This document shows, one piece after another, positions 8,723 through 15,918 of a DNA stretch of 19,129 nt; the stretch's first letter is position 1, and every line of letters starts with the position of its first letter. The notes under the pieces were generated by a model. It had not been told where the DNA came from, ran no database searches, and saw only the letters and a program-made list of their open reading frames with translations. Source of the stretch: Gammaproteobacteria bacterium (GTDB lineage: Bacteria; Pseudomonadota; Gammaproteobacteria; Steroidobacterales; Woeseiaceae); NCBI GenBank assembly GCA_029881015.1, contig JAOUNK010000018.1, positions 1-19,129 of the forward strand, given 5' to 3'. The position numbers and the translations under genes are program-made.

Positions 8723-9714
8723 TACAAAGGCTGGCCCCAGAAGGGCCGCTTCGGCAGCGTGACAATGCCGCGCTCGTAAACCAATCCACCGGGCCGGTCG
8801 TAGCGGGACAGCAGTGGCCCGTCGATATCGACAAAATCACAAAGCTGCGCCATGACGTGGTGCGGGGCCATCGCGAGCGACGTGCCACCCATGCAGCCGA
8901 CCATGAGCCCGAGACCCTGCGCACGGGCTGCACGTGCGAGTTCGAGGCCGTGTGTCAGCCCGCCGGTCTTGTCGAGCTTGATGTTGATCATCTGGTAGCG
9001 CGCTGCCGCCTGTTCCAGCTCCCCGAGGTGCAGGCAGGATTCGTCGCCGCAGATCGGCAGCGGCGGATCGTAGTGCTCGAGTTCCGCGTCGTCGCCGCGA
9101 GGCAGCGGCTGTTCGATCATGCTGACGCCAAGGGTCTTCAATGCCGGCGCATGACGCAGCAATTCATCGAAGTTCCAGCCCTGGTTGATGTCGACGACCA
9201 TGCGAACGCCAGGCCGGGCGGCGCGAATGGCCGCGATCCGCTCGACGGGCCGGTCATTGCCGAGTTTTACCTTGAACAGCGATATGTCGGTCGCTGCGGC
9301 GGCTTTGTTCGCCATCTGTTCGGGTGTGTCTTCGAGGCCGATCGTAAATACGGTTTCGACGGGCGCAGCGGCCACACCGGCCATCGACCAGGCGGTGCGA
9401 CCGGTGAGCTGCGCTTCGAGATCCCAGAGCGCAGAGTCGGCGGCCATGCGCGCACCGCCCGGCGGCATCAGCTCGAGAAGCTGTTCGCGACCTGCACCGC
9501 GGGCGAGTTCGTCCACCATGGCCTCGAGCTCTGCGGTCATGGACTCGATCGTTTCGCCGATGTAGGAGACACCGAGCGCCTCGCCGCGACCGACGGCGCC
9601 GTCCTGTTCGATCTCACAGACCACGCAGGGAAAGTCGTTCCAGACGTTGCTCGAGATTCGGAACGGAATCAGGGTAGCCCACGATTCACTGTGGATGGCG
9701 ACATTGCGTTTCAT
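8722..9714 (-). CDS. dgcA: Enolase-superfamily N-acetyl-glutamate racemase / dipeptide epimerase (DgcA)
   Basis: A 330-residue cytoplasmic enzyme of the muconate-lactonising-enzyme subgroup. Catalytic lysines lie in KVK (Lys148 and Lys150). Metal ligands are Asp175 in VVDINQGW, Glu201 in MIEQPL and Asp224 in GDES. The opposing lysine is Lys246 in IKLDKTGG. The late DID (296-298) is the DxD motif that holds the substrate amine in dipeptide epimerases. In the DgcN-DgcA pathway described in marine bacteria, this enzyme turns N-acetyl-D-glutamate into N-acetyl-L-glutamate. An Ala-Glu dipeptide epimerase role in peptidoglycan recycling is the alternative; the adjoining dgcN strongly favours the first. 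Its ATG overlaps the dgcN stop in an ATGA with no ribosome site, so translation is coupled. Confidence 0.88.
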   Translation of the reverse strand: MKRNVAIHSESWATLIPFRISSNVWNDFPCVVCEIEQDGAVGRGEALGVSYIGETIESMTAELEAMVDELARGAGREQLLELMPPGGARMAADSALWDLEAQLTGRTAWSMAGVAAAPVETVFTIGLEDTPEQMANKAAAATDISLFKVKLGNDRPVERIAAIRAARPGVRMVVDINQGWNFDELLRHAPALKTLGVSMIEQPLPRGDDAELEHYDPPLPICGDESCLHLGELEQAAARYQMINIKLDKTGGLTHGLELARAARAQGLGLMVGCMGGTSLAMAPHHVMAQLCDFVDIDGPLLSRYDRPGGLVYERGIVTLPKRPFWGQPL

Positions 9715-10739
9715 GATGCGTGTTTGAGCAAGAAGCTCGCGACCGGGGACATGCCGATGGCAACAGGATCGACGCAGGGAATCCCCAGGTGGTCCTGCAG
9801 CTTGCCGAGATAGCCGTCGCGCTCGAAGTCGGTCATGGTCGAGGTGTTGACGCTGACGCCGGCAAAGAAACAGCCTGGGCGGGTGCGTCGCGCGAGGCGC
9901 AACGCGTCGTCGATAACCACATCCAGTTCGGGAATCGGGTAGTCGCCGAAGACGCCGAGGGTCTCGGTGCGCGTGACGTCATGGCAGAGAACCAGCGCAT
10001 CCGGTTGTGAGCCGTGCAGCAAGCCGAGCGTCACGCCCGAGTAACTCGGGTTCAGCAGTGAGCCCTGGCCTTCGATCACGTCCCAGTGGTCGTCGTCGTT
10101 GTCGGGAGAGAGGCTCTCCGCCGCTCCGGCGATAAAGTCCGCGACGACCGCATCGATCGGAATCCCTTCGCCGGCAATCATGATGCCGGTCTGGCCGGTC
10201 GCCCTGAACGTTGCCTTGATGCCCCGGCGTTCCAGCTCGCGGTGCAGTACGAGGGCGCTGTATTTCTTGCCCACGGCGCAGTCGGTGCCGATCGTCAGCA
10301 CGCGCTTGCCGCTGCGCGGTCTGCCCTGGCCAATGGGGAGGTTGTCGGGCGGCACACGCACGTCCGTCAGGACGGCGCCGCCCTTGCGGGCCGCGGCGAC
10401 GAGATCGGGCATGGACCGCAACTTGCTGTGCATGCCCGACGCGATATCGATGCCGGCACTGGCCAGCTCGATGAGCTGGGGCCGCCAGTGATCCGGGATC
10501 TGGCCGCCGAGGGGAGCCACGCCGATGATGGCGGTCCTGATGCCAGCATCGATGGCATCCCTGACGCTCATGTCGCGCAGGCCGAGATCGACGCCGCAAT
10601 CCGGAAGGCGCATCTGTCCGGCACAGAGCTCGGGCCGCCAGTGCGCCAGCCCGAAGCCGGTCTTGGCGTTGTCGGCTTCGGCGACGTCACCGATGTACAG
10701 CAGGTAAGGCGGTGTGAGGCTGACTCTGGTGAGCGACAT
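9711..10739 (-). CDS. dgcN: DUF1611 family D-glutamate N-acetyltransferase (DgcN)
   Basis: A 342-residue cytoplasmic protein of the DUF1611 family. The N-terminal domain has PYLLYIGDVAEADNAKTGFG and WRPELCAGQMRLP. The C-terminal domain carries a P-loop-like GTDCAVGKK (about 151-159), the stretch EGQGSLLNPSYSG (about 223-235) and a CHDVTRTE segment. Characterised DgcN transfers an acetyl group from acetyl-CoA to D-glutamate, giving the substrate of DgcA. I take the ATG at 10739, 8 nt after the E2 stop, because family similarity begins there. A GTG at 10796 would add 19 unrelated residues inside the E2 gene. There is no ribosome site, so translation probably continues from E2. Joining a BKD cluster is the unusual point. 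Family identity is firm; substrate is inferred from the dgcNA pair. Confidence 0.88.
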   Translation of the reverse strand: MSLTRVSLTPPYLLYIGDVAEADNAKTGFGLAHWRPELCAGQMRLPDCGVDLGLRDMSVRDAIDAGIRTAIIGVAPLGGQIPDHWRPQLIELASAGIDIASGMHSKLRSMPDLVAAARKGGAVLTDVRVPPDNLPIGQGRPRSGKRVLTIGTDCAVGKKYSALVLHRELERRGIKATFRATGQTGIMIAGEGIPIDAVVADFIAGAAESLSPDNDDDHWDVIEGQGSLLNPSYSGVTLGLLHGSQPDALVLCHDVTRTETLGVFGDYPIPELDVVIDDALRLARRTRPGCFFAGVSVNTSTMTDFERDGYLGKLQDHLGIPCVDPVAIGMSPVASFLLKHAS

Positions 10740-10747
10740 GCGGCCGA

Positions 10748-11980
10748 TTATGGCAGGAAAATCGTCGCCGGGTGCTCGAGGATTTCCTTGATGCACTGGA
10801 CCAGCGCCGCTGCATCGTAGCCATCGACGAAGCGATGATCGAACGAGGTCGACAGGTTCATCATGAGCCGTACCGCGATCTGGCCGTTTACAACCATCGG
10901 TCGTTCCACCGCACGATTGACACCGATGATGCCGACTTCGGGGGCGTTGATAACAGGCGTCGACGCAATACCGCCAAGCTTGCCGAGGCTCGTAATGGTA
11001 ATCGTCGAGCCGGACAGCTCGTTCTTCTTTACCTTGTTCGTGCGCGCCGCTTCGGAAAGGCGGCGAATCTCGCTGGCGAGTTCGTCGATCGACAGCATTT
11101 CGGCATGTTTCACAACCGGGACCTTGAGGCCGTCGGGTGTCTGCGTGGCCACGCCGAGGTGCACGGCCTCATGCTGCAAAAGCAGGTTGCGGTCCTTGTC
11201 GTGCGTGGTGTTGCACTGCGGGAACTCCTTGAGTGCCTTGATCAGCGCGAGGCCGAGGAACGGCAGCAGCGTCAGGCGCTGTGCCGCGTCCCGCTTCGCA
11301 TTGAGATGCTTGCGAAGGGATTCCAGCTCGGTGATGTCGATTTCCTCGACATAGGCGAAATGAGGAATCTCCCGTTTCGCGGCCTGCATGCGCTCGGCGA
11401 TGATACGGCGCAGCCCGATAATCTTTATTTCCTTGACCTTCGTCGACGGTACACCCGGTGTTGCAATCGTGGTTCCGGTTGCGCGTGCTTTCAGGTAACG
11501 GTCAAAGTCCTTGCGTACGATTCGCCCGCCGGGACCCGTGCCGGGCACCAGCGACAAGTCGACGCCGGCTTCCTTGGCGCGCATACGGACCGCCGGTGAC
11601 GTAATCACGCGGGTACGATCGATGACTTCTTCTGCGGGCGCGGGTTCGACAGCCGCGGGGACCGGTACGGGCTCGGCTCGGGACTCCGCGGCGGCCGGCT
11701 GTTCGTCAGAACCGGTCGTTCGGCCTTCGTCCACGGTACCCCCGGTATCGATCACGACCAGTGCGGCGCCAACGGCGACGACATCACCGGGTTCGCCCGC
11801 CAGTTTGACGACCTTGCCGGATACGGGGCTCGACAGCTCGACGGCAGCCTTGTCCGTCATCATCGTGCCGACTACGTCCTCTTCTTTCACCTGGTCGCCG
11901 ACCTTGATGAACCATTCGCCGATTTCCGACTCGACCGTGCCTTCGCCGAGATCCGGTAACTTGAAAATGTACTCGCTCAT
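10748..11980 (-). CDS. bkdB: Branched-chain 2-keto acid dehydrogenase E2 (dihydrolipoamide acyltransferase)
   Basis: A 410-residue E2 core subunit that passes the acyl group from E1 to CoA. An N-terminal lipoyl domain (about 3-79) carries the lipoylated Lys44 in MTDKAAVEL. A Pro/Ala/Glu-rich linker (about 95-120) leads to a peripheral subunit-binding domain (about 126-163, SPAVRMRAKEAGVDL...GRIVRKDFDRYL). The catalytic domain ends with the acyltransferase motif STSFDHRFVDG (His382, Asp386). There is only one lipoyl domain, as in BKD E2. The ATG at 11980 has GGAGG five bases upstream and overlaps the E1beta stop in an ATGA. An earlier GTG at 12073 would add 31 residues without family similarity. 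Pyruvate dehydrogenase E2 is the alternative, but leucine dehydrogenase and the E1 type favour branched-chain substrates. Confidence 0.93.
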   Translation of the reverse strand: MSEYIFKLPDLGEGTVESEIGEWFIKVGDQVKEEDVVGTMMTDKAAVELSSPVSGKVVKLAGEPGDVVAVGAALVVIDTGGTVDEGRTTGSDEQPAAAESRAEPVPVPAAVEPAPAEEVIDRTRVITSPAVRMRAKEAGVDLSLVPGTGPGGRIVRKDFDRYLKARATGTTIATPGVPSTKVKEIKIIGLRRIIAERMQAAKREIPHFAYVEEIDITELESLRKHLNAKRDAAQRLTLLPFLGLALIKALKEFPQCNTTHDKDRNLLLQHEAVHLGVATQTPDGLKVPVVKHAEMLSIDELASEIRRLSEAARTNKVKKNELSGSTITITSLGKLGGIASTPVINAPEVGIIGVNRAVERPMVVNGQIAVRLMMNLSTSFDHRFVDGYDAAALVQCIKEILEHPATIFLP

Positions 11981-12993
11981 TCCGCCTCCATGACACGTCG
12001 GATACCGGCAGACACACGCTTCAGCCCGGGGAAGTACTGCCACTCGAACGCGTGCGGGTACGGGGTGTCCCATCCGGCCACACGACCGATCGGCGCTTCA
12101 AGGTGATAGAAGCATTCCTTCTGGATAGTGGCAGCGAGCTCGGCGCCGTAACCGCCGAAGCGCGTCGCTTCGTGCGCGATGAGGCAGCGCCCGGTCTTCT
12201 TGACCGAATCGGCGAGCGTCTGTACATCCAGCGGCGCCATCGTGCGCACGTCGATGACCTCCGCATCGACCCCGGTTGCCCTGGCAGCGGCGATCGCAAC
12301 GTGCACCAAGGTGCCGTAGGTGATGATCGTCAGCTCGTCACCGGGCAGGGCGATATCGGCGCTGCCGAGCGGGACGGTGTAATAGCCCTCGGGAACCTCA
12401 CCTTTCGGGTGCGATGCCCAGGAGACGCCCGGCTTCTCGGGGTCCCCGTCGAACGGACCGTTGTAGATGCGTTTTGGCTCGAAGAAGACGACCGGGTCGT
12501 CCGACTCGATAGCCGCGATTAGCAGGCCCTTCGCGTCGTAGGGATTCGACGGCATGACGGTCTTGATGCCGCTGATGTGCGTGAAGATCCCCTCGGGTGA
12601 CTGCGAGTGCGTCTGCCCGCCGCGAATACCGCCACCGCAAGGGGTGCGGATCGTAACCGGTGAGAAAAATTCGCCACAGGAACGATAACGAAGGCGTGCG
12701 AGTTCCGACACGATCTGGTCGAAGCCCGGGTAAATGTAGTCGGCGAACTGGATTTCGGCGACGGGTCGCAGGCCGTTGACGCCCATGCCGATCGCGGCGG
12801 CGACGATGCCGCCTTCGGCGATCGGCGTGTCGATAACGCGATGCTCGCCGAATTTGCGCTGCAACCCATCGGTACAGCGGAACACGCCGCCGAAGTAGCC
12901 GACATCCTCGCCGAGGACCACAACCGACGGGTCCCTGTCCATCATCACGTCGTGGGCCGAGCGAATGGCTTCGATCATGTTCATCTGCGCCAT
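11977..12993 (-). CDS. bkdA2: Branched-chain 2-keto acid dehydrogenase E1 beta subunit
   Basis: A 338-residue subunit of the thiamine-diphosphate-dependent E1 decarboxylase. The pyrimidine-binding domain has VLGEDVGYFGGVF and DTPIAEGGIVAAAIGMG, where Glu60 should activate the cofactor. GGGIRGGQTHSQSPEGIF (about 120-137) holds the conserved active-site histidine (His129) and is typical of the branched-chain rather than the pyruvate type. The transketolase C-terminal domain starts near residue 210. The ATG lies 3 nt after the E1alpha stop and has a strong GGAGGA site inside the end of that gene. Length is normal and no key residue is missing. Confidence 0.94.
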   Translation of the reverse strand: MAQMNMIEAIRSAHDVMMDRDPSVVVLGEDVGYFGGVFRCTDGLQRKFGEHRVIDTPIAEGGIVAAAIGMGVNGLRPVAEIQFADYIYPGFDQIVSELARLRYRSCGEFFSPVTIRTPCGGGIRGGQTHSQSPEGIFTHISGIKTVMPSNPYDAKGLLIAAIESDDPVVFFEPKRIYNGPFDGDPEKPGVSWASHPKGEVPEGYYTVPLGSADIALPGDELTIITYGTLVHVAIAAARATGVDAEVIDVRTMAPLDVQTLADSVKKTGRCLIAHEATRFGGYGAELAATIQKECFYHLEAPIGRVAGWDTPYPHAFEWQYFPGLKRVSAGIRRVMEAE

Positions 12994-12996
12994 GAC

Positions 12997-14238
12997 TCAA
13001 TCCTCCGCCAGGATTTCGAGAAGACGGCGACGCTGCGACTCGAGGTGCTGCGGCATTTCGGCATAGACATCTTCGAACATGGTGGCCGGATCCAGCCACG
13101 GGCCCTCGGTCATCGTGCCGAATTTCTGGGCCTCCTTCCACGCCACCAGCACTTCTTCCCTGAGTTCTTTTTCGAGGCGCTCGTGCTTGTCCTCGGACCA
13201 GTAACCTACCTTGATCAGGTGCTGTTTCAGGCGTTCAACCGGATCGCCGAGCGGGAACGAGTCCCACTCATCGCGTGGGCGGTACTTCGTCGGGTCGTCA
13301 CTGGTCGAATGAGCGCCGCCGCGATACGTGACGTGTTCGATGAGCGTCGGTCCATGGCCGCGCCTTGCGTGGTCGGCAGCCCAGAGCGTTGCCGCGTAGA
13401 TGGCGAGAAAGTCGTTGCCATCGACACGAATGCCGGGGATACCCAGGCCGAGTCCGCGCGCGGCAAACGGTCGGCGCTGGCCGCCGGCCGTGCCCTGGAA
13501 GCTGGAGATCGCCCACTGGTTGTTGACGACATTGAGGATGACGGGCGCCTGGTAAACCGCGGCGAACGTCAAAGCATGGTGGAAGTCGGCCTCGGCCGTG
13601 CTGCCGTCGCCCAGCCACGTCGCGGCGATATGGTCTTCGCCCTTGATGGCGGAAGCCATGGCCCAGCCGACGGCATGCGGAACCTGGGTCGCGAGATTGC
13701 CCGAGATGGAGAAAACGTTGCCTTGCTTGCTGTGGTACATGACCGGGAGTTGCCGGCCCTGGCACATGTCCTTCGTGTTCGACAGGCACTGGCACATCAT
13801 GTCGACGAGTTTCATGCCGCGGTACATGAAGAGACCCTGGTTGCGGTAAGACGGGAAGCACATGTCCCCGGCCCGCAACGCCATGCCCTGCGCGATCGAT
13901 ATGGCCTCTTCTCCGAGTGCCTGCATGTAGAAGGAGATGCGACCCTGTCGCTGGATCTGCCACATGCGCTCGTCGAATACGCGGTTAAGCATCATCCAGC
14001 GCAGCGCAATCTGCAGCTTTTCGGGTTCGAGATTCGGATTCCAGGGCCCCACTGCCTCGTGGTTGTCATCAAGGACCCTGACCAGGCCGCTGCTCAGGAA
14101 CTCGAGCTTACGTGTACGCGAACCAATGGGTGGCTTGTCGACAGAACCGGCCGGTGACAAGTCGAGATAGCTGAAATCGGGTTCGTCGCCGGGCCGAGCT
14201 GTAGGTCGCGGTATCTGTAATCGCGATTTCTCAATCAT
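12997..14238 (-). CDS. bkdA1: Branched-chain 2-keto acid dehydrogenase E1 alpha subunit
   Basis: A 413-residue subunit carrying the thiamine diphosphate site. The cofactor motif begins GDGSTAEADFHHA (Gly210, Asp211) and ends in NNQWAIS (Asn239-Asn240), with the usual spacing. The loop YRGGAHSTSDDPTKYRP (about 305-321) matches the mobile phosphorylation-loop region of BKD E1alpha, including the conserved His310. An N-terminal arm of about 75 residues precedes the family core, as in Pseudomonas-type BkdA1. Together with E1beta it decarboxylates the keto acids of leucine, isoleucine and valine and acylates the lipoyl group of E2. It starts 18 nt after the leucine dehydrogenase stop, with a modest CAGGG ribosome site. 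Confidence 0.94.
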   Translation of the reverse strand: MIEKSRLQIPRPTARPGDEPDFSYLDLSPAGSVDKPPIGSRTRKLEFLSSGLVRVLDDNHEAVGPWNPNLEPEKLQIALRWMMLNRVFDERMWQIQRQGRISFYMQALGEEAISIAQGMALRAGDMCFPSYRNQGLFMYRGMKLVDMMCQCLSNTKDMCQGRQLPVMYHSKQGNVFSISGNLATQVPHAVGWAMASAIKGEDHIAATWLGDGSTAEADFHHALTFAAVYQAPVILNVVNNQWAISSFQGTAGGQRRPFAARGLGLGIPGIRVDGNDFLAIYAATLWAADHARRGHGPTLIEHVTYRGGAHSTSDDPTKYRPRDEWDSFPLGDPVERLKQHLIKVGYWSEDKHERLEKELREEVLVAWKEAQKFGTMTEGPWLDPATMFEDVYAEMPQHLESQRRRLLEILAED

Positions 14239-14256
14239 ATGGAAAACCCTGTTCTG

Positions 14257-15309
14257 TTATGGGCGAGCTGCCGCGACAATGCTGCGCGCCAGTTCATCGG
14301 CCAGTTCGTGCGTTGGCCGGCCCGTTTCTTTCGCCTGATCGAAGATGCTCTTCAGGCGGTCTTTTATGCGGCCAACATCGGCACGTACGTCGTCTTCCGA
14401 GCTGCTGCCATAGTACTCCGCCGCGACGCTGATTATACCGCCGGCATTAATCACGTAGTCCGGTGCGTACAGGATGTCGCGTTCGGCCAGGCGTACACCG
14501 TCGGCCGGTGTCGACAGCTGGTTATTCGCGCCGCCGGCAATAACCCTGGCGCGGATCTTTGGAATGGTCGCCGATGTCAGGATGTTGCCGAGCGCGCAGG
14601 GCGCCAGGACATCGACGTCGGCGAACAGCAGTTCGCCGGGAGGTACGACGGTGACGGGCATTTCGCTCGTTACCTGCTTGAGGCAGTCGGCACTGACATC
14701 GGATACGAACAGCTCGGCGCCGGCTTCGTGCAGGTGGCGGCAGAGGTACAAGCCGACGTGGCCGACGCCCTGCACGGCAACCCGCATGCCTTTCACCGAG
14801 TCCGCGTCGAAGCGTGCTTTCACGGCGGCTTCGATGCCCTGGAAGCAACCGAGCGCCGTCCAGGGCGACGGGTCGCCGCCGGCATCGCCGCCGGTCTGCG
14901 GCAAGCCGGACACGAACTCGGTCTCCTCATGCACGTAGCGCATGTCTTCGACGGAGCAGCCGACATCCTCGGCGGTCACGTACTTGCCGCCGAGCGTGTC
15001 GACACACCGCCCGAAGGACCGGAAAAGCTCCGCGGATTTGGGCGCGTCGTCGCTCGCGAGGATCACCGCCTTGCCGCCACCGAACCTGAGCCCCGCAACC
15101 GCGTTCTTGTAGGTCATCCCGCGAGAGAGACGCAGCACGTCCATGAGCGCATCGGTGTCGTTGTTGTAGACCCAGCGGCGGGTTCCGCCGGCAGCGGGTC
15201 CGAGCGCGGTCGAATGAACGGCAACGATGGCCTTGAGGCCGGTTTTCGCGTCGTGGAAGTAGTGCAGAGATTCGTGGTTGTCGAACTCGGCGTGGTCGTA
15301 TACACCCAT
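14257..15309 (-). CDS. ldh: Leucine (branched-chain amino acid) dehydrogenase
   Basis: A 350-residue NAD-dependent enzyme of the Glu/Leu/Phe/Val dehydrogenase family. It converts L-leucine, valine and isoleucine to 2-keto acids, releasing ammonia and NADH. The N-terminal domain has TGLKAIVAVHSTALGPAAGGTRRW, then substrate lysine Lys68 in GMTYKNA and catalytic Lys80 in GGGKAV, matching Bacillus leucine dehydrogenase numbering. The nucleotide-binding motif is GVGHVG (181-186), and GGANNQL follows. I prefer the ATG at 15309 because GGGGA lies six bases upstream and the protein then starts like known homologues (MGVYDHAEFD). An ATG at 15327 (six extra residues) is possible, and the frame is open further to 15438. 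It is the promoter-proximal gene of the operon and feeds the BKD complex. Phenylalanine or valine preference cannot be excluded. Confidence 0.92.
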   Translation of the reverse strand: MGVYDHAEFDNHESLHYFHDAKTGLKAIVAVHSTALGPAAGGTRRWVYNNDTDALMDVLRLSRGMTYKNAVAGLRFGGGKAVILASDDAPKSAELFRSFGRCVDTLGGKYVTAEDVGCSVEDMRYVHEETEFVSGLPQTGGDAGGDPSPWTALGCFQGIEAAVKARFDADSVKGMRVAVQGVGHVGLYLCRHLHEAGAELFVSDVSADCLKQVTSEMPVTVVPPGELLFADVDVLAPCALGNILTSATIPKIRARVIAGGANNQLSTPADGVRLAERDILYAPDYVINAGGIISVAAEYYGSSSEDDVRADVGRIKDRLKSIFDQAKETGRPTHELADELARSIVAAARP

Positions 15310-15343
15310 GATTGTCCCCAAAGCCATGCTGCATTCTTCGACT

Positions 15344-15349
15344 AATATA
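15344..15349 (-). promoter_or_regulatory. Possible -10 box for the ldh-bkd-dgc operon
   Basis: Read on the minus strand this is TATATT, five of six matches to the consensus. It would start transcription near 15337, leaving about 28 nt before the ATG at 15309, which holds a ribosome site. No good -35 hexamer sits 16-18 bp upstream, so activation by the divergent Lrp-type protein is plausible. Confidence 0.35.
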
Positions 15350-15369
15350 CAGCGACCAAACCCGATAAA

Positions 15370-15393
15370 ACTTGCAAAAACTTCTGTGTAAGT
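15370..15393. promoter_or_regulatory. Phased repeats in the ldh/lrp divergent region (candidate regulator site)
   Basis: AACTT occurs at 15369-15373 and 15379-15383, one helical turn apart. The second copy starts the inverted repeat ACTTCTGTGTAAGT (15380-15393). The element lies between the two divergent promoters in AT-richer DNA. Lrp-type proteins often bind several helically phased, degenerate sites, so it could be bound by the adjacent regulator. The match to any consensus is weak. Confidence 0.3.
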
Positions 15394-15404
15394 CCAAAAC
15401 AGAG

Positions 15405-15410
15405 CATAAT
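15405..15410 (+). promoter_or_regulatory. Possible -10 box for the Lrp-type gene
   Basis: CATAAT matches the consensus at five of six positions and lies about 33 nt before the ATG at 15444. TTCTGT at 15382-15387 is 17 bp upstream but is a poor -35, and it lies inside the inverted repeat at 15380-15393, so autoregulation is conceivable. Confidence 0.35.
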
Positions 15411-15443
15411 CTATGTGAATCCTACACCAAGAGCACATTGATC

Positions 15444-15911
15444 ATGCAACTCATCTCACTCGATCATACGGACCGCAAAATCCTCAACCTGTTGCAGACC
15501 GAGTCCGGCATCAATGCCTCGCTGATCGGTGAGCGTATCGGCCTGTCACAGTCAGCCTGTTGGCGGCGCATCCAGCGTATGCGCGAAGAGGGCGTCATCA
15601 AGGACCAGCCCGTTGTGCTCGATCGCGAGAAGGTCGGACTGACGACCATGGTCTTCGCGCACGTGAAACTGACCTCGCACGGCCGCAGCAACCTCTCAGC
15701 CTTTGCCGACGCCGTGAAGAGTTTCCCCGAAGTCATGGAATGCTACGTGCTGCTCGGTAATGTCGACTTCCTGCTCAGGATCGTTGCCGAGGACATCAAG
15801 GCCTATGAGCAGTTCTTCTTCGAGAAGTTGTCGCAACTGCCCGGCATCCAGGAAGTGACCTCGAGCATTGTGTTGTCGGACACAAAGCACACGACGGCCC
15901 TGCCCATCTAG
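15444..15911 (+). CDS. bkdR: Lrp/AsnC-family regulator, likely BkdR-like
   Basis: A 155-residue regulator. An N-terminal winged helix-turn-helix starts at LDHTDRKILNLLQTES and includes the recognition helix region LSQSACWRRIQRMREEGVI. A C-terminal RAM ligand domain follows, with VMECYVLLGNVDFLLRIVAEDIKAYEQFF and ending in HTTALPI. Members bind amino acids and assemble as dimers to octamers. In Pseudomonas putida the Lrp-type BkdR activates the divergent bkd operon, and the layout here is the same, with leucine dehydrogenase first in the operon; the symbol rests on this analogy. I start at the ATG at 15444, where homology begins; a TTG at 15438 is in frame, and a TTG at 15372 would add 24 unrelated residues across the promoter. 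The stop is 7 nt from that of the convergent DUF885 gene. Confidence 0.92.
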   Translation: MQLISLDHTDRKILNLLQTESGINASLIGERIGLSQSACWRRIQRMREEGVIKDQPVVLDREKVGLTTMVFAHVKLTSHGRSNLSAFADAVKSFPEVMECYVLLGNVDFLLRIVAEDIKAYEQFFFEKLSQLPGIQEVTSSIVLSDTKHTTALPI

Positions 15912-15918
15912 ACAGACG

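Noticed and set aside
8677..9813. Plus-strand open frame of 378 codons opposite dgcA
   Set aside because: It is antisense to dgcA, whose catalytic residues are all present; the translation resembles no family I know.
11981..12073. Upstream GTG start for E2
   Set aside because: It adds 31 residues without lipoyl-domain similarity inside E1beta; the ATG at 11980 has a strong ribosome site.
12841..14157. Plus-strand open frame of 438 codons opposite the E1 genes
   Set aside because: It is the antisense shadow of the E1alpha gene (12997-14238), with no domain or ribosome site.
14239..15345. Plus-strand open frame of 368 codons opposite leucine dehydrogenase
   Set aside because: It is antisense to a gene with intact Lys68, Lys80 and nucleotide-binding motif; it is a composition effect.
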